This document shows, in pieces, positions 1 through 7,593 of a stretch of DNA of 18,485 bases (position 1 is its first letter; every line of letters starts with the position of its first letter). Source of the DNA: DATLYH01 sp035575035. GTDB lineage: Bacteria > Planctomycetota > Planctomycetia > Gemmatales > Gemmataceae. The position numbers and the translations under genes are program-made. The notes under the pieces were generated by a model, which was given only the letters and a program-made list of their open reading frames with translations, was not told the origin of the DNA and did not search any database. The stretch covers positions 1 through 18,485 of the forward strand of contig DATLYH010000282.1 in NCBI GenBank assembly GCA_035575035.1, read 5' to 3'.

Positions 1-2
1 CC

Positions 3-1391
3 CAGTTCTACAACACGGCCCGGTGCTGGCCCACGCGGGCCGCCCTCCTGACCGGCTACTACCCGCAGCAGGTGCGCATGGACCCGCCCCGGGGCCGGCT
101 GCCAAAGGGCACGCGAGTGCTGCCGCACTACCTGGGGCCGCTGGGATACCGCTGCTACCATTCGGGCAAATGGCACCTGCACGGCGCTCCGCGGGCGGTG
201 GCCGACGGCGGCTTCGACCACTCTTACGTGCTGCACGATCACAACCGCTTCTTCGCACCACAGCACCACGAGGAAGATGACCGCCCCTTGCCGCCGGTGA
301 AGCCGGACGCCGGCTACTATGCCACCACGGCCATCGCCGACCACGCCATCCGCTGCCTCAAGGAGCACGCAGCCAAGTATGCCGACCGCCCCTTCTTCCA
401 CTACCTGGCGTTCACGTCGCCGCACTTCCCGTTGCACGCGCTGCCGGAAGATATTGCCCGCTACCGCGACCGTTACCGCGAGGGATGGGACGTCATCCGC
501 GAGCAGCGCTGGCGGCGGCTGCGGCAGATGGGGATCGTAAACGGTGAGTTGTCGCCGCGGCGGCCCCACGCGGAGAAGCCGGCGGCCGGCGCGCTGGAGA
601 AGCTCGGCCCCGGCGAAGAGGCCCGGGCCATCGCCTGGAACGATTTGACCGACGAACAGCGGGCGTTCCAGGCCATCAAGATGGCGATCCACGCGGCGAT
701 GGTGGACCGGATGGACCGGGAAATCGGCCGGGTGCTCGACCAGGTCCGGGCCATGGGGGCCTTCGAGAACACGGTGATCTTCTTTTTGTCCGATAACGGG
801 GCCAGTGCCGAGCTTTTGGTGCGCGGCGACGGGCACGACCGGACGGCGGCGCCGGGATCAGGGGCGACATACCTCTGCCTGGGTCCCGGCTGGGCCACCG
901 CCGCCAACGCGCCGTTTCGGGGGAGCAAGATCGGCGTGTACGAAGGGGGCATCGCGACGCCGCTGATCGTCCACTGGCCGAAGGGTCTCCCCGCATCCGC
1001 CCGGGGGCAGCTGCGCCACGATGTCGGCCATGTCATTGACTTTGTGCCGACGCTGCTGGAGCTGGCCGGTGGCCGGGCCGGCGAGCCGTGGAACGGCGTC
1101 AAGCCGCCCCCGCTACCGGGACGCAGCCTCGTCCCTGCGTTCGCCAAGGACGGCGCCGTCTCGCGGGACTTCCTGTTCTTCTCGCACTCGGGGAACCGGG
1201 CTATCCGGATGGGTAACTGGAAACTGGTAGCCTCAGGGGCGGAGAAGGACTCATGGCAACTCTACGATCTGGCCACCGACCGCGCCGAGACGGTCAATCT
1301 AGCGGCCCGCTACCCGGAGCGCGTCCGGCAGATGGAGGCCCGTTGGAAGGAGCTGAACGCCGAGTTCCAGCGCCAGGCCGAGGCACCCTAA
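3..1391 (+). CDS. Sulfatase (arylsulfatase family), 5' end outside window
   Basis: Hydrolyses sulfate esters, probably on a polysaccharide or small aromatic substrate, outside the cytoplasm; planctomycetes carry many such enzymes. The frame is open from base 3, and the active-site signature CWPTRAALLTG is encoded at about 24-56. Its Cys (codon 24-26) is the residue converted to formylglycine (C-x-P-x-R). Further family marks are SGKWHLHG (about 162-185), the metal-binding SDNG (about 789-800), the EGG-x-x-x-P segment after KIGVY, and the C-terminal GNWKLV and WQLYDLATD, where sulfatases usually end. The first ATG (72) lies after the catalytic Cys, so it cannot be the true start; the signal peptide and first metal-binding Asp pair lie upstream of the window. 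About 462 residues are visible. The substrate cannot be told from sequence. Confidence 0.95.
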   Translation, partial: QFYNTARCWPTRAALLTGYYPQQVRMDPPRGRLPKGTRVLPHYLGPLGYRCYHSGKWHLHGAPRAVADGGFDHSYVLHDHNRFFAPQHHEEDDRPLPPVKPDAGYYATTAIADHAIRCLKEHAAKYADRPFFHYLAFTSPHFPLHALPEDIARYRDRYREGWDVIREQRWRRLRQMGIVNGELSPRRPHAEKPAAGALEKLGPGEEARAIAWNDLTDEQRAFQAIKMAIHAAMVDRMDREIGRVLDQVRAMGAFENTVIFFLSDNGASAELLVRGDGHDRTAAPGSGATYLCLGPGWATAANAPFRGSKIGVYEGGIATPLIVHWPKGLPASARGQLRHDVGHVIDFVPTLLELAGGRAGEPWNGVKPPPLPGRSLVPAFAKDGAVSRDFLFFSHSGNRAIRMGNWKLVASGAEKDSWQLYDLATDRAETVNLAARYPERVRQMEARWKELNAEFQRQAEAP

Positions 1392-1422
1392 CGGATGCAA
1401 GCCCGGAGCGTTTGGAGGATGA

Positions 1423-1540
1423 GAACCCGGAGCGTGAGCGACAGGTCCTCTGAGCCCGGAGCGTGAGCGACGGGTCCTCTGAGCCCGGAGCGTCAGCGAC
1501 GGGTATTGTCCGAGCCCGGAGCGTCAGCGACGGGTGATGA
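1423..1540. repeat. Four tandem ~29-31 bp repeats
   Basis: Four head-to-tail units begin at 1423, 1452, 1481 and 1512. Each contains the core cccggagcgt(g/c)agcgac(g/a)ggt. Units one and two also share the tail cctct; units three and four have the c variant of the core. A decayed partial copy (gcccggagcg) lies at 1401-1410. The array sits just after the sulfatase stop codon. It is too short and too irregular for a CRISPR. I see no coding role. Confidence 0.85.
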
Positions 1541-1566
1541 CGTTTCCCCGTCGCGGCCGCTCCGGG
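1515..1566. terminator. Large hairpin between convergent genes, possible bidirectional terminator
   Basis: The last tandem-repeat core (1515-1534) and an inverted copy (1547-1566) pair over 20 positions with only a 3-base central mismatch (9 bp plus 8 bp), around a 12-base loop. It lies between the sulfatase reading right and the small secreted protein reading left. There is no clear T-run, so termination is inferred from placement and symmetry. Confidence 0.45.
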
Positions 1567-1589
1567 CCCAAAGTGAACGATTCCGCGGC

Positions 1590-1955
1590 CTACGGATAGA
1601 AGAAGGTAACGTAGGGGTTGTAAGCGGAATACGGATAACTGTAGAGCATGGTCGGGTACGGGGTGTAGTAGTACGGGTAGACCGGGGCCGCGTAGGGCGT
1701 CACGAAAATGGGCGACGGGTAGGGGTTATAACCGTAGAGCCACGGCGGGATGTGGCGGTAGGCATTGCCCAGCACGCGGATGTTGTAGGCGGCCTGGTTG
1801 AGCGGCAGCCCGGGGGCGATCCGGTAGTACGGGTTGACGAGCGACTGGGAGTTGACCAGCACGCGTGGCTGGGCGTAACTGGCCGTCGTCACCAGACCCG
1901 TCACGAGCAGGGCGGCCGCGGCCACGATCACAAACCGACGAAGCGACCTCGACAT
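1590..1955 (-). CDS. Small secreted Tyr/Pro-rich protein
   Basis: Protein of 121 residues. A basic N-terminus (MSRSLRR), a hydrophobic core (FVIVAAAALLVTGLV) and a likely signal-peptidase site after ASYA (residue about 28) mark it as exported. The mature part, about 93 residues, is very rich in Tyr and Pro, with repeated short blocks such as YNPYPSP, YPYYYTPYP and YSYPYSAYNPY, and it has no Cys. The start is supported by AGGAG nine bases upstream of ATG. Such composition is typical of low-complexity envelope or surface proteins, but I recognise no family or catalytic motif. It stands alone, convergent with the sulfatase. A cell-wall or matrix role is a guess. Confidence 0.8.
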   Translation of the reverse strand: MSRSLRRFVIVAAAALLVTGLVTTASYAQPRVLVNSQSLVNPYYRIAPGLPLNQAAYNIRVLGNAYRHIPPWLYGYNPYPSPIFVTPYAAPVYPYYYTPYPTMLYSYPYSAYNPYVTFFYP

Positions 1956-1973
1956 GACCTGGTTCTCCTTCTG

Positions 1974-2013
1974 TGTTGTTATTTGTCAGAGCCTGTTGTT
2001 ATTTGTCAGAGCC
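1974..2013. repeat. Perfect 20-bp tandem duplication plus inverted repeat in a gene-free stretch
   Basis: The unit tgttgttatttgtcagagcc occurs at 1974-1993 and again, identical, at 1994-2013, in what would be the 5' untranslated leader of the leftward small secreted protein. Directly beyond it, gagccgc (2009-2015) and gcggctc (2034-2040) form a 7-bp inverted repeat around an 18-base spacer. The rest of the gene-free stretch 1956-2433 is less GC-rich by eye than its neighbours and holds a weak hairpin at about 2084-2118. I find no tRNA, rRNA or convincing small gene in it. Confidence 0.8.
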
Positions 2014-2368
2014 GCGACCGTAAGGGAGCGGGAGCGGCTCGGCTCTTCACTACCCCCAAATGTTTAAGAAACCAAAAGGGAGAGAAGCGAAAACCGTACC
2101 AAACGCTTTTCGCGCTTCCGGCCGGTTTCGCCATTCTCGGTGCAAGCCCAATCCTGATCATTACTTGTGCTCAGGGATGAACAGCCAGAGTCGGCCGCGG
2201 CCGGTGCCATCCAGCAGACTACTGATGCAGAATGACACAGAGGGCCTTCCCCCAGGATGGCAAAAAGCAGCGTCTTCTCTATCCGGCCCACTTTTCTAAC
2301 TAGATAACGCCGCCGGACGAAGGAACTTGCGCCCGGCCTTTACTTCTGTTCTCTGCCGGCCGTACTTT

Positions 2369-2377
2369 TGCTACCAT
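2369..2377 (+). promoter_or_regulatory. Possible extended -10 promoter for smpB
   Basis: The sequence TGcTACCAT at 2369-2377 matches an extended -10 element (TGn plus TAnnnT), and a good -35 is not visible. A transcript would start near 2384, about 50 bases before the smpB ATG. The match is short, and planctomycete promoter rules are poorly known to me. Confidence 0.3.
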
Positions 2378-2433
2378 TCCTGAAGAGCGAGGAGCGTGGG
2401 TGCAGACTCCACCGACTCCGGGCGGATCACCAC

Positions 2434-2919
2434 ATGACGCGCACGCACCAGAACAACAGCGACGAGAACATCAAGATAATCTGCCGCAACCGGCGGGCGT
2501 TTCACGATTACTTTATCCTGGAGCGGCTGGAGTGCGGCATCGTGCTGACCGGCACCGAGGTCAAGAGCCTGCGCGAGGGCCGTGCCAGCCTGGAAGAGGC
2601 GTATGCCAAGCTCCAGGATGGGGAAGTCTGGCTGATCAACAGCGACATCCCCGAGTACGCGATGGGCCATCAGCTCAATCACAAGCCGAAGCGGCCGCGC
2701 AAACTGCTGCTGCATCGCCGCGAGATCGACAAGTTCGCCGGCAAGGCGACGCAGCGCGGCTTGACGCTGGTGCCGTTGCAGATGTACTTCAAGCGTGGGC
2801 GGGCCAAGGTGGAGTTGGCCGTCGCCCGGGGCAAGCAGCTCCACGACAAGCGCCAGGACCTGAAGAAGGCCGAGGCCCAACGCGATATCCGCCGGGCCAT
2901 GTCCCGTAAGGAACGGTAA
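2434..2919 (+). CDS. smpB: SsrA-binding protein SmpB
   Basis: Binds tmRNA and brings it to stalled ribosomes for trans-translation. The product is 161 residues from ATG 2434, the usual SmpB length. Family marks in order are IKIICRNRRAFHDYFI, the GIVLTGTEVKSLREGRASL block of the OB-like core, the RPRKLLLHRREI helix, the LVPLQMYFKRGRAKVELAVARGK-type core, and a basic tail ending RRAMSRKER that inserts in the ribosome. The frame is open upstream to 2368, but those extra residues resemble no SmpB, so 2434 is preferred; the ribosome binding site there is weak (gggcgg). It appears to lead an operon, as the next gene starts 25 bases after its stop. The tmRNA gene is not in this window. Confidence 0.96.
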   Translation: MTRTHQNNSDENIKIICRNRRAFHDYFILERLECGIVLTGTEVKSLREGRASLEEAYAKLQDGEVWLINSDIPEYAMGHQLNHKPKRPRKLLLHRREIDKFAGKATQRGLTLVPLQMYFKRGRAKVELAVARGKQLHDKRQDLKKAEAQRDIRRAMSRKER

Positions 2920-2944
2920 GCCGCGCCGGTCACGGAGGACCGCC

Positions 2945-3958
2945 GTGCATCTGACCGCACTTGTCGAGCGTCCCGACCACGTCTGTTGCCGCTACCGTCT
3001 GGCGGCGTTCCGGCCGTCGCTGGAGCGGGCTGGCCACCGCCTGGAGTTCCGCCCCTGGCCGCGTTCCTGCTGGTCCCGGCTCCGTCTGGCCCGCACCCTG
3101 CGCAACGCCGACGCAGTCATCCTTCAGCGCCGGTTGCTCCCCGGTTGGCTGCTCCACCTGCTGCGCTGCGAGGCCCGCCTGCTGCTGTTCGACTTCGACG
3201 ATGCCGTCTTCCTGCGCGACTCCTACTCGCCCAAGGGGCTAGCCAGCCCGCGGCGGCTCCAACGCTTCGCCGCCGTCGTGGAAACCGCTGACATCGTCGT
3301 TGCCGGCAACGACTTCCTCCGCGAGCAGGCCGCTCGCTGGACCGACCCGGCCCGCGTCCACACGATCCCAACCTGCGTCGATCCCGGCCGCTACCCGCTG
3401 GCGGAGCATGCCCGCCAGGGCGACGGGGTGGAGTTGGTCTGGATCGGCTCGGCCAGCACACTCCGGGGGCTGGAGCTGATCCGCTCCCTACTCGAGAACC
3501 TGGGCCGGTGCTGGCCGGGGCTCCGTCTCCGACTGATCTGCGACCGGTTCCTCCAATTTCGCCATTTGCCGGTGGTCCCCTGCCTCTGGTCCGAGGCGAC
3601 CGAGGCGGCGGACCTGGCCGGGGCGGATATCGGCATCAGCTGGCTGCCCGATGATGCCTGGAGCCGAGGCAAGTGTGGGTTGAAGGTACTGCAATACATG
3701 GCCGCCGGCCTGCCCGTGGTGGCCAATCCGGTCGGCGTCCAGGCGGAGATGGTCCGGCACGGCGAGACCGGCTTTTTGGTGCGAACGGCGGACGAGTGGG
3801 CCGAGGCGGTCGGCCGATTGGCCCACGACCCGGCGCTGCGCCGGCGCATGGGCCGGGCCGGACGCCGCCGGGTGGAGGCTGACTTCAGCGTTGCCCGGGG
3901 GGCGGCCCGCTGGGTGGCCCTACTGGACGGGCTGCGGCAAAAGAAGGGGGCGGCGTGA
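2945..3958 (+). CDS. Glycosyltransferase, GT4-like (GT-B fold)
   Basis: Probably moves a sugar from a nucleotide donor onto a glycan or lipid acceptor at the inner face of the membrane. The 337-residue protein starts at GTG with GGAGG six bases upstream. The N-terminal half has FDFDDAVFLRDSYSPKG, frequent in this subgroup. The C-terminal half has the GT4 donor-binding block GLKVLQYMAAGLPVVANPVG followed by HGETGFLV and ends with a helix typical of the family. The usual EX7E pair is not clear: a Gln sits where the second Glu is expected (KVLQYM), which I believe is a subgroup trait. It lies between smpB and an LPS-kinase-like gene and overlaps the latter by four bases (GTGA), suggesting joint work on an envelope glycan. 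Donor and acceptor are unknown. Confidence 0.88.
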   Translation: MHLTALVERPDHVCCRYRLAAFRPSLERAGHRLEFRPWPRSCWSRLRLARTLRNADAVILQRRLLPGWLLHLLRCEARLLLFDFDDAVFLRDSYSPKGLASPRRLQRFAAVVETADIVVAGNDFLREQAARWTDPARVHTIPTCVDPGRYPLAEHARQGDGVELVWIGSASTLRGLELIRSLLENLGRCWPGLRLRLICDRFLQFRHLPVVPCLWSEATEAADLAGADIGISWLPDDAWSRGKCGLKVLQYMAAGLPVVANPVGVQAEMVRHGETGFLVRTADEWAEAVGRLAHDPALRRRMGRAGRRRVEADFSVARGAARWVALLDGLRQKKGAA

Positions 3959-5697
3959 GCGAGCCGGGGCCGCAACTGGTCGAGCTGACCGCCGGCGGCG
4001 TCCGCTGGCTGGTCCGCGCCGAGCACCGCGATCGGCTGTTCGGCCCAGACGGGCTGCGCCTGGCCGAGTGGCTCCGGGCCGGGCAGGTCCACACCATCAA
4101 GCACGGCCCGCACCGCACCGTCTACCGCGCCGTCCTCCCCGGCCTGAGCTGCTTCGTCAAGCACTACCGGTTGCAGGATCTTCGCGCCTGGCTGCGCGAG
4201 CTGATCCGTCCCAGCAAGGCCCGCATGGAGTATGAGCGGGCCCTGGCCGTTGCCGCCCGCGGCGTGCCGACCTTCACCCCGCTGGCCCTGGGCGAGTGCT
4301 GCGACCGCCCCGGCCCTAACGACAGCTTCCTGATCACCCAGGCGCTGGAAGGGGCCGAGCCGCTCAACGCCTTCCTTGAGCAGACGCTTCCCCGGTTCGC
4401 CGCGCCCCTGGCGGCACGGGTCCGGCAGCGGCTGGCAGTAGCGCTGGGCGAGCTGATCGCCCGGATGCACGACGCCGGCATCGTCCATCACGACCTGCAC
4501 GCCGGCAACCTGCTGATCCGCCTTGGCCCGGACGATCGGCCGGAGATTTATCTGATCGACCTGCACGCCGTGCGGCTGAGGGGTCCGCTGGACTGGCGGG
4601 CCAGCCGGGCCAACCTGGTTCTGTTCAATCGCTGGTGTGTGATGCGCCTGGGGGCGGCGGACCGGCTCCGCTTCTGGCGGGCGTACTGGCGGGCCCGCCG
4701 GGTCGGCTGCTGGCTGCACGAGGGGGAGGCGGCCCGCGCCCTGTTCCGCCAACGGGCGCGCGAGGTAGAACGCGCCACCTGGGAGTCGAACTTCCGTTTC
4801 TGGCGGCGCCGTGACCGCCGCTGCCTGGCCACCAACCGCTACTACCGGCGCGTCCGCTCGGCCGCGGTGATCGGCCATGCCGTGACCGACCTCGACCCGG
4901 CAGCCCTGGGGCCGCTCCTGGCCGACCCCGATGAACCGTTCCGCTGGCCGAGGGCCCGGCTGCTGAAGAACTCGCGCAGCTCGACGGTGGCTGAGTTCGA
5001 GCTGACGGTCGGCGGCGTGGTGCGGCGGTTGATCTACAAGCGCTTCCGGGTGAAGGCCTGGGCCGAACCGTGGGTCGGCCTGGTCCGGCCGCCGCCCGCC
5101 CTGCGCTCGTGGTTTTACGGGCACGCGCTGCTGGAGCGCGGCTTGCCGACGGCCCGCCCGTTGGCCGTGCTCCACCGCCGCCGTCGCGGACTGCTGCGCG
5201 AGGGCTATCTGCTCACCGAGCGCATCCCCGACGCGGTGGAGCTGAACCGTTACCTCGCCAACCTGGACGCGCTGGCGCCGGCCCGGCGGCGGGCAGTGCT
5301 ACGCCGCTGCATCGACCGGGTGGCCCGCCTGGTCCGCGAGCTGCACCGCCGCAACCTGTCACATCGGGACCTGAAAGCGGTCAACATCCTGGCGTCCGGC
5401 GACCCTGGCCAAGAGGGACCGGCGGGTGACGGCGGATTCTGGTTGATCGACCTGGTAGGGGTGCGACGGCACCGGCGGCTGCTGCGGGCCCGCCGGGTGC
5501 AGAACCTCGCCCGATTGCACGCCAGCTTCTGCCACGACCCGGCCCTGACACGGACCGACAAACTCCGTTTTCTCCGTGTCTACCTGCAATGGGGCCTGCG
5601 CGGCCGCGACGGCTGGAAACGCTGGTGGCGCGAGATCGAGGCAGCGACCCGGGCCAAGGTCGCCCGCAACGCCCGCCGCGGCCGGCCGCTGGCATGA
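3955..5697 (+). CDS. Tandem lipopolysaccharide-kinase-type (WaaP/Kdo kinase-like) protein
   Basis: A 580-residue protein with two kinase-fold domains of the LPS core kinase type. Domain one (about 1-290) has a likely ATP-binding Lys69 (SCFVKHY), catalytic-loop HHDLHAGNLL with Asp180 and metal-binding IDLHA with Asp202. Domain two (about 310-580) has Lys362 (LIYKRF), SHRDLKAVNIL with Asp472 and IDLVGVR with Asp499. Both appear to keep every key residue. Such kinases phosphorylate sugar heptose or Kdo in lipid A-core. It starts at GTG, overlapping the stop of the glycosyltransferase gene, so the two are translationally coupled. The protein is very Arg-rich and has no obvious membrane segment. 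Fusion or duplication of two kinase units in one chain is unusual. The substrate is inferred from family and neighbour only. Confidence 0.88.
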   Translation: MSEPGPQLVELTAGGVRWLVRAEHRDRLFGPDGLRLAEWLRAGQVHTIKHGPHRTVYRAVLPGLSCFVKHYRLQDLRAWLRELIRPSKARMEYERALAVAARGVPTFTPLALGECCDRPGPNDSFLITQALEGAEPLNAFLEQTLPRFAAPLAARVRQRLAVALGELIARMHDAGIVHHDLHAGNLLIRLGPDDRPEIYLIDLHAVRLRGPLDWRASRANLVLFNRWCVMRLGAADRLRFWRAYWRARRVGCWLHEGEAARALFRQRAREVERATWESNFRFWRRRDRRCLATNRYYRRVRSAAVIGHAVTDLDPAALGPLLADPDEPFRWPRARLLKNSRSSTVAEFELTVGGVVRRLIYKRFRVKAWAEPWVGLVRPPPALRSWFYGHALLERGLPTARPLAVLHRRRRGLLREGYLLTERIPDAVELNRYLANLDALAPARRRAVLRRCIDRVARLVRELHRRNLSHRDLKAVNILASGDPGQEGPAGDGGFWLIDLVGVRRHRRLLRARRVQNLARLHASFCHDPALTRTDKLRFLRVYLQWGLRGRDGWKRWWREIEAATRAKVARNARRGRPLA

Positions 5698-5700
5698 AGC

Positions 5701-5818
5701 AGTCCGTAGTTCGTGGTCCGTAGTCCGTAGCAACGAGTTGCGGGCGAGGCCGCGAATCGGGAGCCAGAACGAGGACCATTGAAATGATCTGCAAACTACG
5801 GACTACGGACTACGGACT
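5701..5818. repeat. Inverted pair of gtccgtagtccgtag-type repeats flanking a start codon
   Basis: Left arm 5701-5730 is built of agtccgtag-like units and right arm 5796-5818 is three ctacgga(c) units. Bases 5715-5730 pair with 5796-5811 over 16 positions, 15 Watson-Crick plus one possible G-U. The 65-base loop holds the ribosome binding site (GAGGA, about 5770-5774) and the ATG at 5784. The right arm is translated as part of the lipoprotein signal peptide. Confidence 0.75.
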
Positions 5819-6662
5819 GCTGACTCTCGTCTGTCTGCTGGCCGGCTGTCATTCGTTTCGGGCGGCCCCGCCGGCCAGCGACAAGGCGGTGCGGGCCGAC
5901 AAGGAGCCGCCCCCGGCCTTGCCCGGCAAGCACTCATTGCGCGTTTCACAGTACGTGTTCCTGGCCGACTTCGAGCTGAAGCGCGAGCTGCCGCTTTTCC
6001 AGGAGCTGGCCGACCTGCGCGATCAGGTTCACAAGGAGCTACAACTACCCACCGCCAACACCGTCATCCAAGTCTACCTCTTCGAGGACGAGAAGCGCTA
6101 CGAGCGCTTCATGAAGGCCCGCCATCCCGACCTGCCCCGGCGGCGCGCCTTCTTCGTGGCCCAGCCGCGCAGTGTCGGCGGAACGGAGGACCTGCTCGTC
6201 TACACCTTCTGGGGCGACTTCCTCCGCAAGGACCTGCGGCATGAGCTGACCCACGCCCTGCTGCACAGCGTGCTCAAGGACGTGCCGTTGTGGCTGGATG
6301 AAGGGCTGGCCGAGTATTACGAGGCGCCGCCGGAGCGGATGGGAATCAACCTGGCCCACCTGGAGCACTTTCAGCGCGAGGGGCTGAAGCCGAACCTGGC
6401 CCGGCTGGAGCAACTCGGTCAGGTGCAGCAGATGACTCCGGCCGAGTACCGGGAGGCGTGGGCCTGGGTCCACCTGATGCTGCGCAGCAAGCCGGAGGCC
6501 CGGGCGGTGTTGCTGAAATACTTGCAGCAGTTGCGTACCAACCCCGCCCCAGGCCCCTTGCAGCCGCGGCTGGCCGAGGTCTTCCCCTCGCCGGAGGAGG
6601 CCCTGGAGAAGCACCTCGCCCGGCTGGCCGCCGCCCACCCCTCCCCAACCGTCCAGCGCTGA
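5784..6662 (+). CDS. Lipoprotein with HExxH zinc peptidase-like domain (DUF1570-like)
   Basis: A 292-residue predicted lipoprotein. The N-terminus ends in a lipobox LLAGC (Cys about 22), so it should be lipidated and membrane-anchored. A gluzincin-type site HELTH (His153, Glu154, His157) is followed by WLDEGLAEYYE, in which Glu173 or Glu177 would be the third zinc ligand. This pattern matches DUF1570-like putative peptidases common in planctomycetes. The C-terminal third is helical and repeats Leu-rich segments. ATG 5784 is the only usable start before the lipobox and has GAGGA nearby. Residues about 5-11 (LRTTDYG) are encoded by an intergenic repeat. It lies 86 bases after the kinase gene and is convergent with the reverse transcriptase, separated by 31 bases. 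Peptidase activity is inferred. Confidence 0.82.
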   Translation: MICKLRTTDYGLLTLVCLLAGCHSFRAAPPASDKAVRADKEPPPALPGKHSLRVSQYVFLADFELKRELPLFQELADLRDQVHKELQLPTANTVIQVYLFEDEKRYERFMKARHPDLPRRRAFFVAQPRSVGGTEDLLVYTFWGDFLRKDLRHELTHALLHSVLKDVPLWLDEGLAEYYEAPPERMGINLAHLEHFQREGLKPNLARLEQLGQVQQMTPAEYREAWAWVHLMLRSKPEARAVLLKYLQQLRTNPAPGPLQPRLAEVFPSPEEALEKHLARLAAAHPSPTVQR

Positions 6663-6693
6663 GCGAAGAAACTTCTCGGGGAAGATCCGCCCT

Positions 6694-7593
6694 TCATCTC
6701 ACCATCCGCACGTACCCCTTGTAGCCGTGCAGTTTGGCCCACACGTCGTCATTCCTCGACCACCACCACTTCCAGCGCAGGCACCATATCCGCCAGCGCA
6801 AGGCCCACGGAACGCTGACCCGTCCGTCGCCGGTCAGCACCAGACCGGTGACGCGGGGCCGGCCGCTGATGGGGGTCACGCTCCAACCTTTGCGCGGCTG
6901 AATCGCATAGCCCGCCGCGTGCAAGATGTCTTCGACCGCGCGCTGGAAACCGCCCGGTATGCGGTCGGCATTCCACGAAAACGTCAGGTCATCGCCGTAG
7001 CGGGTGTAGACGGCCCCGGTCCGCTGGGCGAGCCCTTTGAGGCGCTCATCCAGGGGGATGTTCACCAGGTTGCTCAGACAAGGGCTTGTTGGCGCTCCCT
7101 GCGGCAGGCCGTTGCGGTAGACGCACAGCCGCATCAGCGTCTGCAATCCCTCGTCGCGCCAGCCTTGCTTGACGAAGAAAGCCCGCACCCGTGCCGCACG
7201 GGTCGATTCAAAGAAGTCCCGCAGATCGACGGTGGCGATCAGCCGTCGCCCGGCGTGCCTCCGGGCGTTGTGAACGACCGAGGAGCCGGGACGAAACGCG
7301 GTTGCGCAGCCAGGGATGGGAATTCTGGACAGGTAGTTGTCGAGCAGCCGGCGTTGAAGCGTTTTCAGGGCCGGCGACGGTGCCAGTAGGCGGCGCTCGC
7401 CGCCGTCCGGCTTGGTGATCGTGAAAGGCCGGTAGTGAAAGCGTGGTCCCATGCGGATCGATGCCAGTTCGCCGACATCGACCCCGAGGATGTTCGCCAG
7501 GCGCCGGGCCTGCTCTGTCGGCGCGCGCGGCGGCACCAGGGGCAGGCGCAAGGCGGCGGGCAGCAAACGGGTTAGCGGTTGGAGTACGCTCAT
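6694..7593 (-). CDS. Retron-type reverse transcriptase
   Basis: A 299-residue RNA-directed DNA polymerase, the normal size for retron enzymes. Polymerase motifs in order are ITKPDGGERRLLAPSPALK, the retron-specific NAxxH (NARRH, Asn109-His113), catalytic TVDLRDFF (Asp123), GLPQGAPTSPCLSNL, the YGDD box (Asp201, Asp202) and the retron-typical VTG (Val248-Gly250). Retron enzymes copy part of a partner RNA (msr-msd) into branched DNA. There is no maturase or endonuclease domain as in group II introns, and the C-terminus is short and Trp-rich. Its ATG overlaps the stop of the slipin-like gene as ATGA, so the pair is coupled and no RNA fits between them. Any msr-msd would have to lie upstream of the slipin-like gene. 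Retron assignment rests on motifs; the RNA is not proven. Confidence 0.92.
   Translation of the reverse strand: MSVLQPLTRLLPAALRLPLVPPRAPTEQARRLANILGVDVGELASIRMGPRFHYRPFTITKPDGGERRLLAPSPALKTLQRRLLDNYLSRIPIPGCATAFRPGSSVVHNARRHAGRRLIATVDLRDFFESTRAARVRAFFVKQGWRDEGLQTLMRLCVYRNGLPQGAPTSPCLSNLVNIPLDERLKGLAQRTGAVYTRYGDDLTFSWNADRIPGGFQRAVEDILHAAGYAIQPRKGWSVTPISGRPRVTGLVLTGDGRVSVPWALRWRIWCLRWKWWWSRNDDVWAKLHGYKGYVRMVR

Noticed and set aside
1423..1540. CRISPR array
   Set aside because: The spacing between repeat cores is only a few bases and there are no unique spacers or nearby cas1/cas2 genes. The Cas4-like protein is elsewhere and fused to a motor.
1506..2180. Plus-strand open frame of 224 residues across the tandem repeats and the small secreted gene
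   Set aside because: It starts inside a repeat and runs antisense to a gene with a signal peptide and a ribosome binding site. Its sequence has no fold-like pattern.
3391..5175. Minus-strand open frame of 594 residues opposite the glycosyltransferase and kinase genes
   Set aside because: The plus strand has recognisable GT4 and LPS-kinase motifs. The antisense product is Pro/Ala/Gln/Arg-rich with no motif.
6694..7593. Group II intron or diversity-generating retroelement RT
   Set aside because: There is no maturase or HNH domain, no intron RNA ends and no variable/template repeat pair was seen. The NAxxH and VTG motifs favour a retron-type enzyme.
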